A stretch of 64,000 nucleotides of DNA, taken from the NCBI GenBank assembly GCA_026004795.1, contig BPJV01000005.1, forward strand, positions 310,001 through 374,000, written 5' to 3'. The notes beneath the pieces are model-generated. The model was not told the origin of the DNA, did no database searches, and saw nothing but the letters and a program-made list of their open reading frames with translations. This DNA is from Pirellulaceae bacterium (GTDB lineage Bacteria; Planctomycetota; Planctomycetia; Pirellulales; Pirellulaceae). Below are positions 56,768 through 64,000 of the stretch, piece by piece. Made by a program: the position numbers and the translations under genes. The number at the start of each line of letters is the position of its first letter. The stretch's first letter is position 1.

Positions 56768-56982
56768 ACATACTGTTGGCCGGACAATGTTCCCCCGCCG
56801 GACGATACCGGGGCACTTGGTGATCAGATCGATCTCCCGGCAGTAGTAGTTGGAAAACTTGTTGAGACCGATGCTTTCTGTTGCAAACAGAGGCTGCGGA
56901 GCCCCCTGTGATGAGAAGACCCACATGGGGATGCTGCACGCGCGAATCTGGTGGTAGAAAAGTAGGAAAGGGCAGAAGAACA

Positions 56983-57882
56983 ATGGTTACGACACGGCGC
57001 GAAGTATTGCAGGCGATGGGGACGGTGGCCGCCTGGTCTTCCTTGCCTGGCGGCGCCTCGGTGGGCCTGCGTGCCGAGGAAGAGCCGAAACCTGCTGTTG
57101 ATCGCAAGGGACGCATTCGACAATCGGTAATGGGGTGGTGCTTCAAACCGATGCCGGCCGTGGAGCTGGCTCGGTTAGGGAAGCGTCTGGGATTGGTTGC
57201 TATCGAGGGAATCGACAGGAAGGACTATCCCGCTGTCGCAGAACTCGGCCTGAAGATCTCGTTGGTTGGTAGCCATGGTTTCGCCACCGGGCCGGTCGAT
57301 CCCGATAATCACGCCGAAGTTATCACCAAACTACGAGAAGCCATCGATGTGGCAGTAGAATACAACAGCTCCAATGTCATCACGTTCACCGGTATGCGCG
57401 TTCCGGGAATGAGCGACAAGACGGCGATGGACAACTGCGTGACGGTTTGGCAGAAGGTGATTGGCTACGCCGAGCAAAAAGGAGTCACGCTCGTGCTCGA
57501 ACATCTCAATAGTCGGGATGACAGCCATCCGATGAAAGGACACCCCGGATATTTTGGCGACGATGTGGACCGATGCGCCGATTTGGTGCGGCGAATGGAT
57601 TCGCCCAGGTTCAAGTTGTTGTTTGACATCTATCACGTACAAGTGATGCATGGCGATGTGATTCGCCGCATTCGGGATTTGCATCCGATCATCGGCCATT
57701 ACCACACAGCGGGCAATCCCGGGCGTTGTGAACTTGATGACCATCAGGAACTGAACTATCCGCCCATCATGCGCGCCATCCTGGAAACCGGCTATAAAGG
57801 GTACGTCGCCCAAGAGTTTATCCCCACGTGGGATGATCCGGCCCGATCCCTAAAGCATGCGATCGAAACGTGCGACGTCTAA
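56983..57882 (+). CDS. Secreted TIM-barrel isomerase-like protein (hydroxypyruvate isomerase type)
   Basis: This exported protein of 299 residues belongs to the xylose-isomerase-like TIM-barrel superfamily. It starts with a twin-arginine signal (TTRREVLQAMGTVAAW) and continues with the hydroxypyruvate isomerase-like pattern: RQSVMGWCFKPMPAVELARL, GLVAIEGIDRKDYPAVAELG, VTLVLEHLNSRDDSHPMKGH (catalytic Glu), FKLLFDIYHVQVMHGDVI and GYKGYVAQEFIPTWDDPARS (catalytic Glu). The metal-binding Glu, Asp, His and Glu appear intact. The exported form differs from the cytoplasmic enzymes of glyoxylate metabolism, so the substrate may be another keto sugar. ATG 56983 is preferred, as the signal begins there. 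Confidence 0.9.
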   Translation: MVTTRREVLQAMGTVAAWSSLPGGASVGLRAEEEPKPAVDRKGRIRQSVMGWCFKPMPAVELARLGKRLGLVAIEGIDRKDYPAVAELGLKISLVGSHGFATGPVDPDNHAEVITKLREAIDVAVEYNSSNVITFTGMRVPGMSDKTAMDNCVTVWQKVIGYAEQKGVTLVLEHLNSRDDSHPMKGHPGYFGDDVDRCADLVRRMDSPRFKLLFDIYHVQVMHGDVIRRIRDLHPIIGHYHTAGNPGRCELDDHQELNYPPIMRAILETGYKGYVAQEFIPTWDDPARSLKHAIETCDV

Positions 57883-58687
57883 ACGCCTCCGGGCGTATGG
57901 TTAAAGTTTCTGCCCACCACGACGCCTAAGTTGTTCACCTGGAGGAATTCCACTGCGGGGGGCGTGTTCTATCGCCTGAGCACCCTCCCGCCTGTGACCG
58001 AGTGAGTAACGCCATGCGGACTGCCGTGCTGCAGGTCGGGGATCTCCCCCGTGCGGGCTCGGGCTTCGGTGCCAGTTGATGGTAGGGGTGTTCTGACAAA
58101 CTCGCCAGGCGGCGAGCAGGGGAGACACCCAAACAGGCAGGCCTTGTTCTTCCTGTCTTGTTACCGAACATTGTGTGTGAAAATCCTAACAGGAGTATGC
58201 GTTGCCGGAACAACCCTCGGCGCGACGGTGGCGATCGACCGCGGGGGGAAGAATTTGGGGGCCCTAAGGGTAGACGCCGGGAACGATTCGGGGCGTTTCG
58301 GTGGATGAATCGGTGGAGAGGCGAGGCGTGAAAGGTCGCTATGATGCCCTTGCCTGAAGATTAACGGTGGGTAAGTGGGCGTATTTCTTTTTTTATTTTT
58401 ATCGCCCCAATATTGAAGCGATTCAGCCGATTAACAGTAGAGCGACGCTGGACTTTCGCAAGCGTCGGTGGAAGCCGGGAACCTGGTTTGTCCGGGTGGT
58501 GTCTAAGACGACCGATGCGGTTTCCTTTTCTGGCCGAGAGACAGCCGGGCGCTGTTAGGCTGCCGCTTACCGGCGAGCAATAATGCCAGCGCAGGTAAAG
58601 GTTCGGCTCCCGATTCCTACTGGCGGTATGCTCATGGCAGTAAGTTGTTTGTCGAGAGACAAGGCTCGAGAAAGTCGTGGGGGCGAT
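57883..58687. other. Long intergenic stretch with structured element
   Basis: About 800 bases without a good gene. It includes a stem-loop pair at 58086-58130 (listed as its own feature) and, at 58382-58412, GGGCG and CGCCC flanking a T-rich run. A 63-codon GTG-start frame at 58367-58558 is present but not convincing. Confidence 0.4.
58086..58130. ncRNA. Possible structured RNA element
   Basis: An outer stem GGGTGT (58086-58091) with ACACCC (58125-58130) encloses an inner hairpin CTCGCC-AGGC-GGCGAG (58101-58116). The two helices are separated by asymmetric internal loops of 9 and 8 bases, the kind of two-helix arrangement used by small regulatory RNAs. No known riboswitch motif was recognised, and chance pairing in GC-rich DNA is possible. 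Confidence 0.2.
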
Positions 58688-59083
58688 ATGTCCGCATTGG
58701 GTTATGCCTTTGCCTTGTTGGGGCTCTCGGCGAGAGAGGCGAGTGTGGGGCGAATTCGTCGGGCGGCGCGGCGAATCGCCAGGAGAATCCACACGGGGGG
58801 ATTTGGCGGTGCTGAGCGTCAAGCCTTGCTGGCTGAGGTGGCGCTAAGTACTTATCGGATCTTGGATCCTCGGCGTCGGCGGCGATACGCCGAGCGCATT
58901 GAATTGAGTTTGCTCGATGAGCTGGAGATGCAACGAGCCCTCCTGGCGCGCCGACCCTTGATAGCCACCGAGGGAAACGGGCCAGCCGTCAAGTCAAGTG
59001 GCCGCCAACGTCTCCCTACTCCATCGGTGGGACCGAACCAGGAACGACGAGATCGAAATACCGAGGCGTGCCAGCGATCCTAG
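58688..59083 (+). CDS. Small protein with J-domain-like helices
   Basis: This 131-residue product (a longer frame begins at 58583) has a basic helical core: ALGYAFALLGLSAREASVGR, then RRIARRIHTGGFGGAERQAL and LAEVALSTYRILDPRRRRRY. The last stretch resembles the LLNEI...LLDPxxRxxYD region of planctomycete J-domain-like proteins, where a short repeat of the DnaJ fold sits at the N-terminus. Histidine-Pro-Asp of a true J domain is not seen, so it is at most a degenerate one. The C-terminal 40 residues are polar and disordered-looking. GGGGGCG lies just before the ATG. The function is unknown. Confidence 0.5.
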   Translation: MSALGYAFALLGLSAREASVGRIRRAARRIARRIHTGGFGGAERQALLAEVALSTYRILDPRRRRRYAERIELSLLDELEMQRALLARRPLIATEGNGPAVKSSGRQRLPTPSVGPNQERRDRNTEACQRS

Positions 59084-59457
59084 GGATTCTCTCTATCGAC
59101 GTAGGGGAAGGACAAGTCAGCCGCAGTGGAGACGATTGTCGCCGCGGCGCTAACTGCAGGAGAACGGTTGAACAGGCGAGCCATCGATAGCGCTAGCTGG
59201 CAGGCGTGCACCAGTTACCAGAGGACGGGCACGGTTGCGCCTTCGCACGGCGCCCATGGGCGGGACGACGCATCGTGTTGAAAAAGCGACAGGGCAACCA
59301 TTCTCGTTGGGCATGCCTTTCCAGGCCACGCCGATTACGGACCGAAGCGCTTCAGGCAACTTGAGGGGTGATGGTACTGCGGTCGTGCCCAGAAGCGAGA
59401 TTCTTCTGCAACACGATCACGAGGCAGTTACCGCTTATTCGTTCGATTTACTCGCGG
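59084..59457. other. Intergenic stretch without gene
   Basis: About 374 bases between the convergent small J-like gene and the TSUP permease gene. No coding frame of quality, promoter, repeat or T-run hairpin is visible. Confidence 0.4.
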
Positions 59458-60219
59458 TCACCCGGCCAAAAGCAACCGCAGTCCCGTGAAGATCATCACC
59501 AGGATCATGCTCCAGAAGACGAGGCGGTTGCCTTTGAGGATGGCCAGCCGAGCCCCGCAGACGCCACCGGCCACGTTTCCCACTGCCATCAACAAGCCAG
59601 GAAGCCAGGCGACCAAGCCATGAAAAACAAAGATCACGGTGGCCAGTAAGGTGACCAAGAAACCGATGACGTTCTTGATTGCATTCGACTGGACCAGGTC
59701 GCCCGTGTTGAGCAGGCTCATCGCCAACAGCAACAAGATGCCCATCCCGGCTTGGATGAAGCCAACGTAGATGCCAATGCCGAAGAAGATCCCACAGGTT
59801 ACCCATGCTCGCGGTTCCGACTGGTGTGGCCTTTGTTCGATGAAGCGTCGAGGATTGGCTAGCATCAGCATGGCCATGATCAAGAACAACGCCCCGAAGA
59901 CCGGTCGGAACGTATCCGGCGGCAAAGCGATGGCCAACTCGGCTCCCACGGGCACGCCGAGGAGAGTGGGCAGGGTCAGTCTAAGGGCCCGCCGACGATC
60001 GAGTTGACCATGTCGATGGAAGGTAATGCTGGCACTGGCCGACGAGAGGAGGATGGCCACGCGATTGGTCCCATTGGCTAGCTTGGGATCCATGCCGCAC
60101 AGGAACATCAGGGCCGGTAGCGTAAGGAAGGAGCCGCCGCCGGCCAGTGTATTGACGACACCAGCGAGAAAGCCGGCTGGTATCAACAGCGTGTACCACA
60201 ACCAATCGTCGCCGGTCAT
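59458..60219 (-). CDS. TSUP (TauE/SafE) family permease
   Basis: TauE/SafE proteins are membrane transporters, many linked to export of sulfite or organosulfonates; substrates vary. The 253-residue protein has about eight hydrophobic segments in the usual two halves: a first half with GFLAGVVNTLAGGGSFLTLP (the family GGG motif) and NGTNRVAILLSSASAS, and a second half with GIYVGFIQAGMGILLLLAMS and QSNAIKNVIGFLVTLLATVI. The start overlaps the stop of the upstream epimerase gene by four bases (ATGA), so the two are translated together, which is odd for sulfite export and hints at a different solute. Confidence 0.9.
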   Translation of the reverse strand: MTGDDWLWYTLLIPAGFLAGVVNTLAGGGSFLTLPALMFLCGMDPKLANGTNRVAILLSSASASITFHRHGQLDRRRALRLTLPTLLGVPVGAELAIALPPDTFRPVFGALFLIMAMLMLANPRRFIEQRPHQSEPRAWVTCGIFFGIGIYVGFIQAGMGILLLLAMSLLNTGDLVQSNAIKNVIGFLVTLLATVIFVFHGLVAWLPGLLMAVGNVAGGVCGARLAILKGNRLVFWSMILVMIFTGLRLLLAG

Positions 60220-61253
60220 GGGACATCCAACTCATATTCGACCCAACCGCTCATCGTTTCGCCAGGTGGGCAAATCTGCAGATGCGCTGCCTCCTCCATG
60301 CCCCGGGAGTGAAGGTTGTGAGCGTCGGTGCTGCACGTCTGGCTTTCCACGCCGAAGAACGGCCGATCGGGCGTCCACACCACGAGGTGAGTGAATTCGG
60401 GGCTATGACGGATTGTGATGCCACGGTTCACGTCGCGAAATTCGATCGTTACGGGACGGTCGGGAGTAAGACCGAAAAACACGTCGTCCAACACGTGCTC
60501 CGACAAACGCAGCGGTTGTCCCAGCGGATAGTCCAGTTCGTCGGCCGGGATGAGCCTACCGGTGGGAAGCTGCCGCTCCGCCTCCATCCAGTGAGTAGCC
60601 GGGATGGTGAGGTAGGTTTGCTCTCGGGTTCCTTGGTACAGGAAGTAGGGATGCAAGGCAAAACCAAAGGGAACCGAAGATGTCCCCTGGCGATTGTCAA
60701 CGGTGTAGGTCCAGCGAACCGTGCGAGAACGAACGCTGATCCGCAAACGCAGCAGGTGGGGAAAAGGAAACTGCCGAAATAGATCGGTGCCTTCCCGAAA
60801 ATCGGCGACGCATTCTACCCATGCCGACAGCGCGTCCGTACCAACGCCCGCTACTTCCCATGGGCTGTGGCAGACCAGGCCGTGAATAAAGTGAGGGCCG
60901 GCGTTGGGGGGAAAACGGTATTCTTTCCCAGCAAAGACAAAGGTCGCTTGGCGGACACGATTGGGAGTGGGATAGAGAATGGGGACACCGCAACGGACGC
61001 CGGCGATCGCTTCTAGCTTTTCCGGTTGCAACACAAACTCGATACCGTGGCACACGATCGAAAAAGTGTTCGCCCCTTGCTGCGGGGCGATCCGTACGGT
61101 GGTGTCGTCGGCCTGCAGTTCGACAATCGACTGTCCATGTTCCGTTCGCATCCGTGCACTGGTGGTAGGATCGGCGCGGGCGTGGGCGAGGCAAAAGGCG
61201 GCCACCGCACCACAGGCGATAAGGCGGCCAAGGAAACGGAGGGGATCGCTCAT
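60216..61253 (-). CDS. Aldose 1-epimerase-like protein, probably exported
   Basis: Aldose epimerases interconvert the alpha and beta anomers of sugars such as glucose or galactose. The 345-residue protein has a signal-like N-terminus (FLGRLIACGAVAAFCLAHARA) and a galactose-mutarotase-type beta-sandwich: PILYPTPNRVRQATFVFAGK, FPPNAGPHFIHGLVCHSPWE (first catalytic His), PFGFALHPYFLYQG (second catalytic His) and the C-terminal HLVVWTPDRPFFGVESQTCS with the conserved acidic residue region. Both histidines are in the expected order. It is coupled with the TSUP gene downstream and lies 160 bases after nagA, so a sugar or amino-sugar role is plausible. Confidence 0.88.
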   Translation of the reverse strand: MSDPLRFLGRLIACGAVAAFCLAHARADPTTSARMRTEHGQSIVELQADDTTVRIAPQQGANTFSIVCHGIEFVLQPEKLEAIAGVRCGVPILYPTPNRVRQATFVFAGKEYRFPPNAGPHFIHGLVCHSPWEVAGVGTDALSAWVECVADFREGTDLFRQFPFPHLLRLRISVRSRTVRWTYTVDNRQGTSSVPFGFALHPYFLYQGTREQTYLTIPATHWMEAERQLPTGRLIPADELDYPLGQPLRLSEHVLDDVFFGLTPDRPVTIEFRDVNRGITIRHSPEFTHLVVWTPDRPFFGVESQTCSTDAHNLHSRGMEEAAHLQICPPGETMSGWVEYELDVP

Positions 61254-61413
61254 GGTCTATCGCTCGCTTGTTATTGGGGGGCTGATGGTCCGTGTGCGAG
61301 TCTGACGAGGTCGGACTGCGAAGTCAAGCAGCCCAAGACCTAACGGGCAAGTGGCATTGGATGGCGAGGTGCGGAAGCCGAGTCACGCATCGAGGGGGTG
61401 GTTTGGCGGGTGG

Positions 61414-62634
61414 TCATGCGTAGTCACGGTCCTGCAGGCTATCAAACACCAACTGACCGCCGAGGAATACCTGCTCGACCTGAAGCTCCTTGTTCAGGAC
61501 GACTAAATCGGCCCGCTTGCCGATGGAGATGCTGCCGACATGGTGGTCGATGCCACTACGTTGAGCAGGGGTCAAGCTGGCCATGCGCACCGCATCGTGT
61601 AGCGGAATGCCCACCACCGAAACCATGTGGCGGACCATCCAGTCGAGTCCTCGGACCGAGCTGGCGAGGCTTTTCCGATCACTTGTCCAACCGACTTGTC
61701 CGTCGCTGTAGAGCAAGGTGCCATCCTCAAAGTGGCCGAATCGATACTGGCCAGGTGGTTGATCCAACGCGCGATTGCAGTCGGTTACCAAGCAGAGTCG
61801 TTGTGGTCCGATCAACTGATAGGCAAAACGTAAAAGTTCGGGGGCCAGGTGGCAACCATCGGCGATGACTTCGGTACTCATCTCGGCAGTGGCTAAGACG
61901 AACTCTGCCATGCTGGCTTGCATGGGCGTACCGAAACGCTGACGAAGCGAGGCTACGCTGCTCATCGCACACCAAAAGTGATCGACATGCCGCAAGCCGG
62001 CGCGGTAGGCCAGCTCCATTTCACTCCAACTAGCATTGCTGTGACCACAGGTCACCAGGCAACCGGCCTGGGCGGCTTGGCGATAGAATTCCGTCGCGCC
62101 GGGCAACTCGGCCGCGCAAGTCGCGATCTTCACCATGCCGGACGCCAAGTAGGCTAGGTATTCCTTTGCTTCAGGCGGTCGACATCCTTCCGTGGAGTGG
62201 CACCCGACCTTGTCTGGGGCGAAGTACGGGCCGTAGAGGTGAATGCCTTCCATTCTGGCGCCTAGGAGAACGTTTTGTTGTTGCTGCTCGATCGCTTTTC
62301 GACAGGCGTCGAGCATGGCGGTGATGCGGTGGGGGGAGCCAGTGGTGGTGGTAGGAAAGATCGTCGTCGTACCATGCCGCAGGTGAGCGTGGCAGGCGGT
62401 GAGTACGGCCTCCACGTCGCCATCCATGAAATCCGCACCACCTCCACCGTGAACGTGGAGGTCGACGAAGCCAGGAACGAGCCACCGGCCCTCCAAGTCG
62501 ACGCGGGGCAGGGCAGGGGAGGGGGGATGGGGGAGGATGGCCTCGATTCTTCCGTCGCCGATCACGATGGAGATGTCTTCAGCGACGCGGTCGGGCAGAA
62601 CGATGTGCCCGCCGCCAAAAACAAACTGTTGCAT
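61414..62634 (-). CDS. nagA: N-acetylglucosamine-6-phosphate deacetylase
   Basis: NagA hydrolyses N-acetylglucosamine 6-phosphate to glucosamine 6-phosphate and acetate in the cytoplasm. The 406-residue protein is an amidohydrolase: LVPGFVDLHVHGGGGADFMD (metal-binding HxH), RHGTTTIFPTTTTGSP, EGIHLYGPYFAPDKVGCHST, VTCGHSNASWSEMELAYRAG (metal His), HLAPELLRFAYQLIG and LVTDCNRALD (catalytic Asp). The final KRADLVVLNKELQVEQVFLG strand is typical. ATG 62634 has GGAGG about ten bases upstream. Product of MurQ or an N-acetylglucosamine kinase would be its substrate, which links it to the 40-43 kb locus. Confidence 0.94.
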   Translation of the reverse strand: MQQFVFGGGHIVLPDRVAEDISIVIGDGRIEAILPHPPSPALPRVDLEGRWLVPGFVDLHVHGGGGADFMDGDVEAVLTACHAHLRHGTTTIFPTTTTGSPHRITAMLDACRKAIEQQQQNVLLGARMEGIHLYGPYFAPDKVGCHSTEGCRPPEAKEYLAYLASGMVKIATCAAELPGATEFYRQAAQAGCLVTCGHSNASWSEMELAYRAGLRHVDHFWCAMSSVASLRQRFGTPMQASMAEFVLATAEMSTEVIADGCHLAPELLRFAYQLIGPQRLCLVTDCNRALDQPPGQYRFGHFEDGTLLYSDGQVGWTSDRKSLASSVRGLDWMVRHMVSVVGIPLHDAVRMASLTPAQRSGIDHHVGSISIGKRADLVVLNKELQVEQVFLGGQLVFDSLQDRDYA

Positions 62635-62728
62635 CGGCGATGTGCCTCCATCTTCGTGGGTTGCGCGGCCGCCGCATACTCGTCGCCAGCCATCAGATAG
62701 CAAATGGGTGGCAAGTGCAACAGCCGGG

Positions 62729-63928
62729 TCAGCTCGCCCAGGACCAGAAACGCCAGGGGCCCGGTCCCGTTTGCCCCGGGGGAAACTCGAGGAATCCGTG
62801 GCTTTGGGAAAGTGCTACCAGGTCACCCGAGCCGCGGAGGTCGAGCAAGCGGGCGGATCCAGAAGTATCGATCTGGACCAAGCGGTACCAGGTGAGGTCG
62901 AGTGTCCGTTCATCCGGATTGCTAAGCATTACCGGTGGACGGTGTGGAGTTGGAGGGGCAAGGCCGCCGAGCCTTCGAAGCACCGGTTCGGCAATCACGC
63001 GCGAGGTCACCGCCACGCTGACCGGGTTGCCAGGCAATCCCAGGACCGGTTTGCCGTTGATGGTGGCCCCGAGGACTGGTTTGCCCGGGCGTATCGGCAA
63101 ACGGTGAAAATGGATGGTTCCGCCCAGTTGATCTATCGCCTGGGGAACGTAGTCGGTATCGCCCATGGAGACACCTCCGGTCAGCAATACTGCGTCGCAG
63201 GTCGTATACGCAGCGTGTAAGGCGTCGGCCACTGCTTCCAGCGTATCACCAACCGGTCGGATGTGGGTTAAATGCAGCCAACGATGGCGGGCGATCCAGG
63301 CTTGAAGGAGAGGGCCGTTCGAGTCGCGGATCTGCCATGGGGCGACCGTTTCACCTGGAGAAACCAGTTCATCGCCCGTATTGAGGATGGTGAGGCGTAC
63401 CTGACGCCGTACCGACACTCGCCGGGGAGCAAAGCTCGCCGCGGCCGCAACGGCTGCTCCTTCCAACAGAGTACCTGTCGGCAAGATCGTTGCACCGGCG
63501 GCAGAATTTTCGCCACGGCGGCGAATATTCATACCACGATACAGTCGGTCGCAGGGCAGCATGATACGCACCACGGCTGCTGACTCCTGGGTATCTTCAC
63601 GGCGAACGACGCAATCGGCGTTAAGGGGAATCGGAGCGCCAGTGAAGATTCGTACCGCGGTTCCGGGAGAAAGTTCAATGGGCGGGTGACCGGCCGCCGC
63701 CACGCCGACCACGGGAAGCGGGCGGTCTGAGCAATCGTCCAGGTGGAGCGCATAGCCATCCATGGCCGATACATCCAACGGTGGAGAATCTCGGTCGGCA
63801 ACCAAAGGCTCCGCCAACGCCCGCCCCCAGGCATCGACCAGATCGATCTCCTCACTTTCCAAGGGAAGCAACTGTTCCACCAGGCGGTCTACAGCGGCCT
63901 GAATCGGATCCAACTGCGGCAATTCCAT
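62729..63928 (-). CDS. moeA: Molybdopterin molybdenumtransferase
   Basis: MoeA inserts molybdate into adenylated molybdopterin, the last general step of molybdenum cofactor synthesis. The 399-residue protein has the four-domain family pattern: ALAEPLVADRDSPPLDVSAM then DGYAL, RIFTGAPIPLNADCVVRRED, the MoaB/Mog-like domain LTILNTGDELVSPG with DSNGPLLQAWI, DAVLLTGGVSMGDTDYVPQA, and RPGKPVLGATINGKPVLGLP leading to GNPVSV. All key segments are intact. The start is ATG 63928, near the right edge. The gene precedes nagA by 94 bases on the same strand; there is no functional link. The organism therefore makes a molybdoenzyme. Confidence 0.95.
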   Translation of the reverse strand: MELPQLDPIQAAVDRLVEQLLPLESEEIDLVDAWGRALAEPLVADRDSPPLDVSAMDGYALHLDDCSDRPLPVVGVAAAGHPPIELSPGTAVRIFTGAPIPLNADCVVRREDTQESAAVVRIMLPCDRLYRGMNIRRRGENSAAGATILPTGTLLEGAAVAAAASFAPRRVSVRRQVRLTILNTGDELVSPGETVAPWQIRDSNGPLLQAWIARHRWLHLTHIRPVGDTLEAVADALHAAYTTCDAVLLTGGVSMGDTDYVPQAIDQLGGTIHFHRLPIRPGKPVLGATINGKPVLGLPGNPVSVAVTSRVIAEPVLRRLGGLAPPTPHRPPVMLSNPDERTLDLTWYRLVQIDTSGSARLLDLRGSGDLVALSQSHGFLEFPPGQTGPGPWRFWSWAS

Positions 63929-64000
63929 CGAGCGATGCCCTCCCTATCGGCGAACTGCGCGAATGTGCGAGAAACGATGCAGGCAACACGGACGCTGTTT

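Noticed and set aside
58367-58558. 63-codon GTG-start frame with an aromatic-rich beginning
   Set aside because: The Phe/Tyr run comes from a T-rich stretch, the start lacks a clear ribosome binding site, and no family is recognised.
1-64000. tRNA, rRNA, tmRNA, RNase P RNA, SRP RNA or CRISPR array
   Set aside because: Looked for T-loop-like GGTTCGA signatures, conserved RNA cores and regularly spaced repeats by eye and saw none; a covariance-model search would be decisive.

Overview
The window looks like chromosomal DNA of a planctomycete, probably of the Pirellulales. The evidence is a set of families typical of that phylum: PVC-type c-type cytochromes with DUF1549/DUF1553 and DUF1501 partners, DUF1559 pilin-like proteins, DUF1080 and ThuA domains, twin-arginine Gfo/Idh/MocA oxidoreductases, and a cysteine-rich protein of a type I recall only from planctomycetes. 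G+C looks moderately high, third codon positions favour G/C, and GTG and TTG starts are common. I saw no rRNA, tRNA, CRISPR array, phage module or intact insertion sequence.

Layout. 0.4-6 kb (+): an ABC exporter (ATPase and permease) followed by SCO1 and a DUF420 protein fused to a PQQ-like protein, the usual tail of a cytochrome c oxidase assembly cluster. 6-9.2 kb: a secreted Gfo/Idh/MocA oxidoreductase and a convergent ThuA-DUF1080 protein. 9.4-11 kb (-): mqnB and mqnD of the futalosine menaquinone route. 11-21.8 kb (-): a tight five-gene run (1471-aa SGNH/PVC cytochrome, PSCyt1-DUF1549-DUF1553, DUF1501, DUF1080-SGNH, peroxiredoxin) that looks like one extracytoplasmic, cytochrome-linked unit. 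22-25.5 kb (-): an accessory patch with a frame-broken gene, an orphan, palindromic non-coding DNA and a three-gene cassette of a probable dual-OB-fold protein and two different DUF488 proteins. 25.7-28.1 kb: a lipoprotein and DUF1559 protein pair with a possible small upstream ORF. 28-39.5 kb: YgiQ radical SAM protein, gltX, a membrane protein, a second Gfo/Idh/MocA protein, an aminotransferase, OsmC and a tandem-duplicated parvulin.

40-43.5 kb: a sodium/solute symporter divergent from murQ and an amino-sugar kinase, a likely N-acetylmuramic acid salvage locus that fits with nagA at 61-62.6 kb. 43.7-48.8 kb (-): an acetate-permease-like symporter with its DUF485 partner, and a three-gene ABC-2 exporter. 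49-59 kb (+): ispF, a von Willebrand A protein split by a one-base frameshift, serC-serA, a zinc-ribbon membrane protein, ruvB, a secreted TIM-barrel isomerase-like protein and a small possibly J-domain-like protein. 59.4-64 kb (-): a TSUP permease, aldose 1-epimerase, nagA and moeA.

Most of the window is ordinary planctomycete housekeeping and secreted catabolism. The best candidates for something less described are the DUF488/dual-OB cassette, the five-gene cytochrome unit with a degenerate SGNH head, the DUF420-PQQ fusion and the vWA frameshift. Family names were assigned from motifs recognised by eye; no database search was run.
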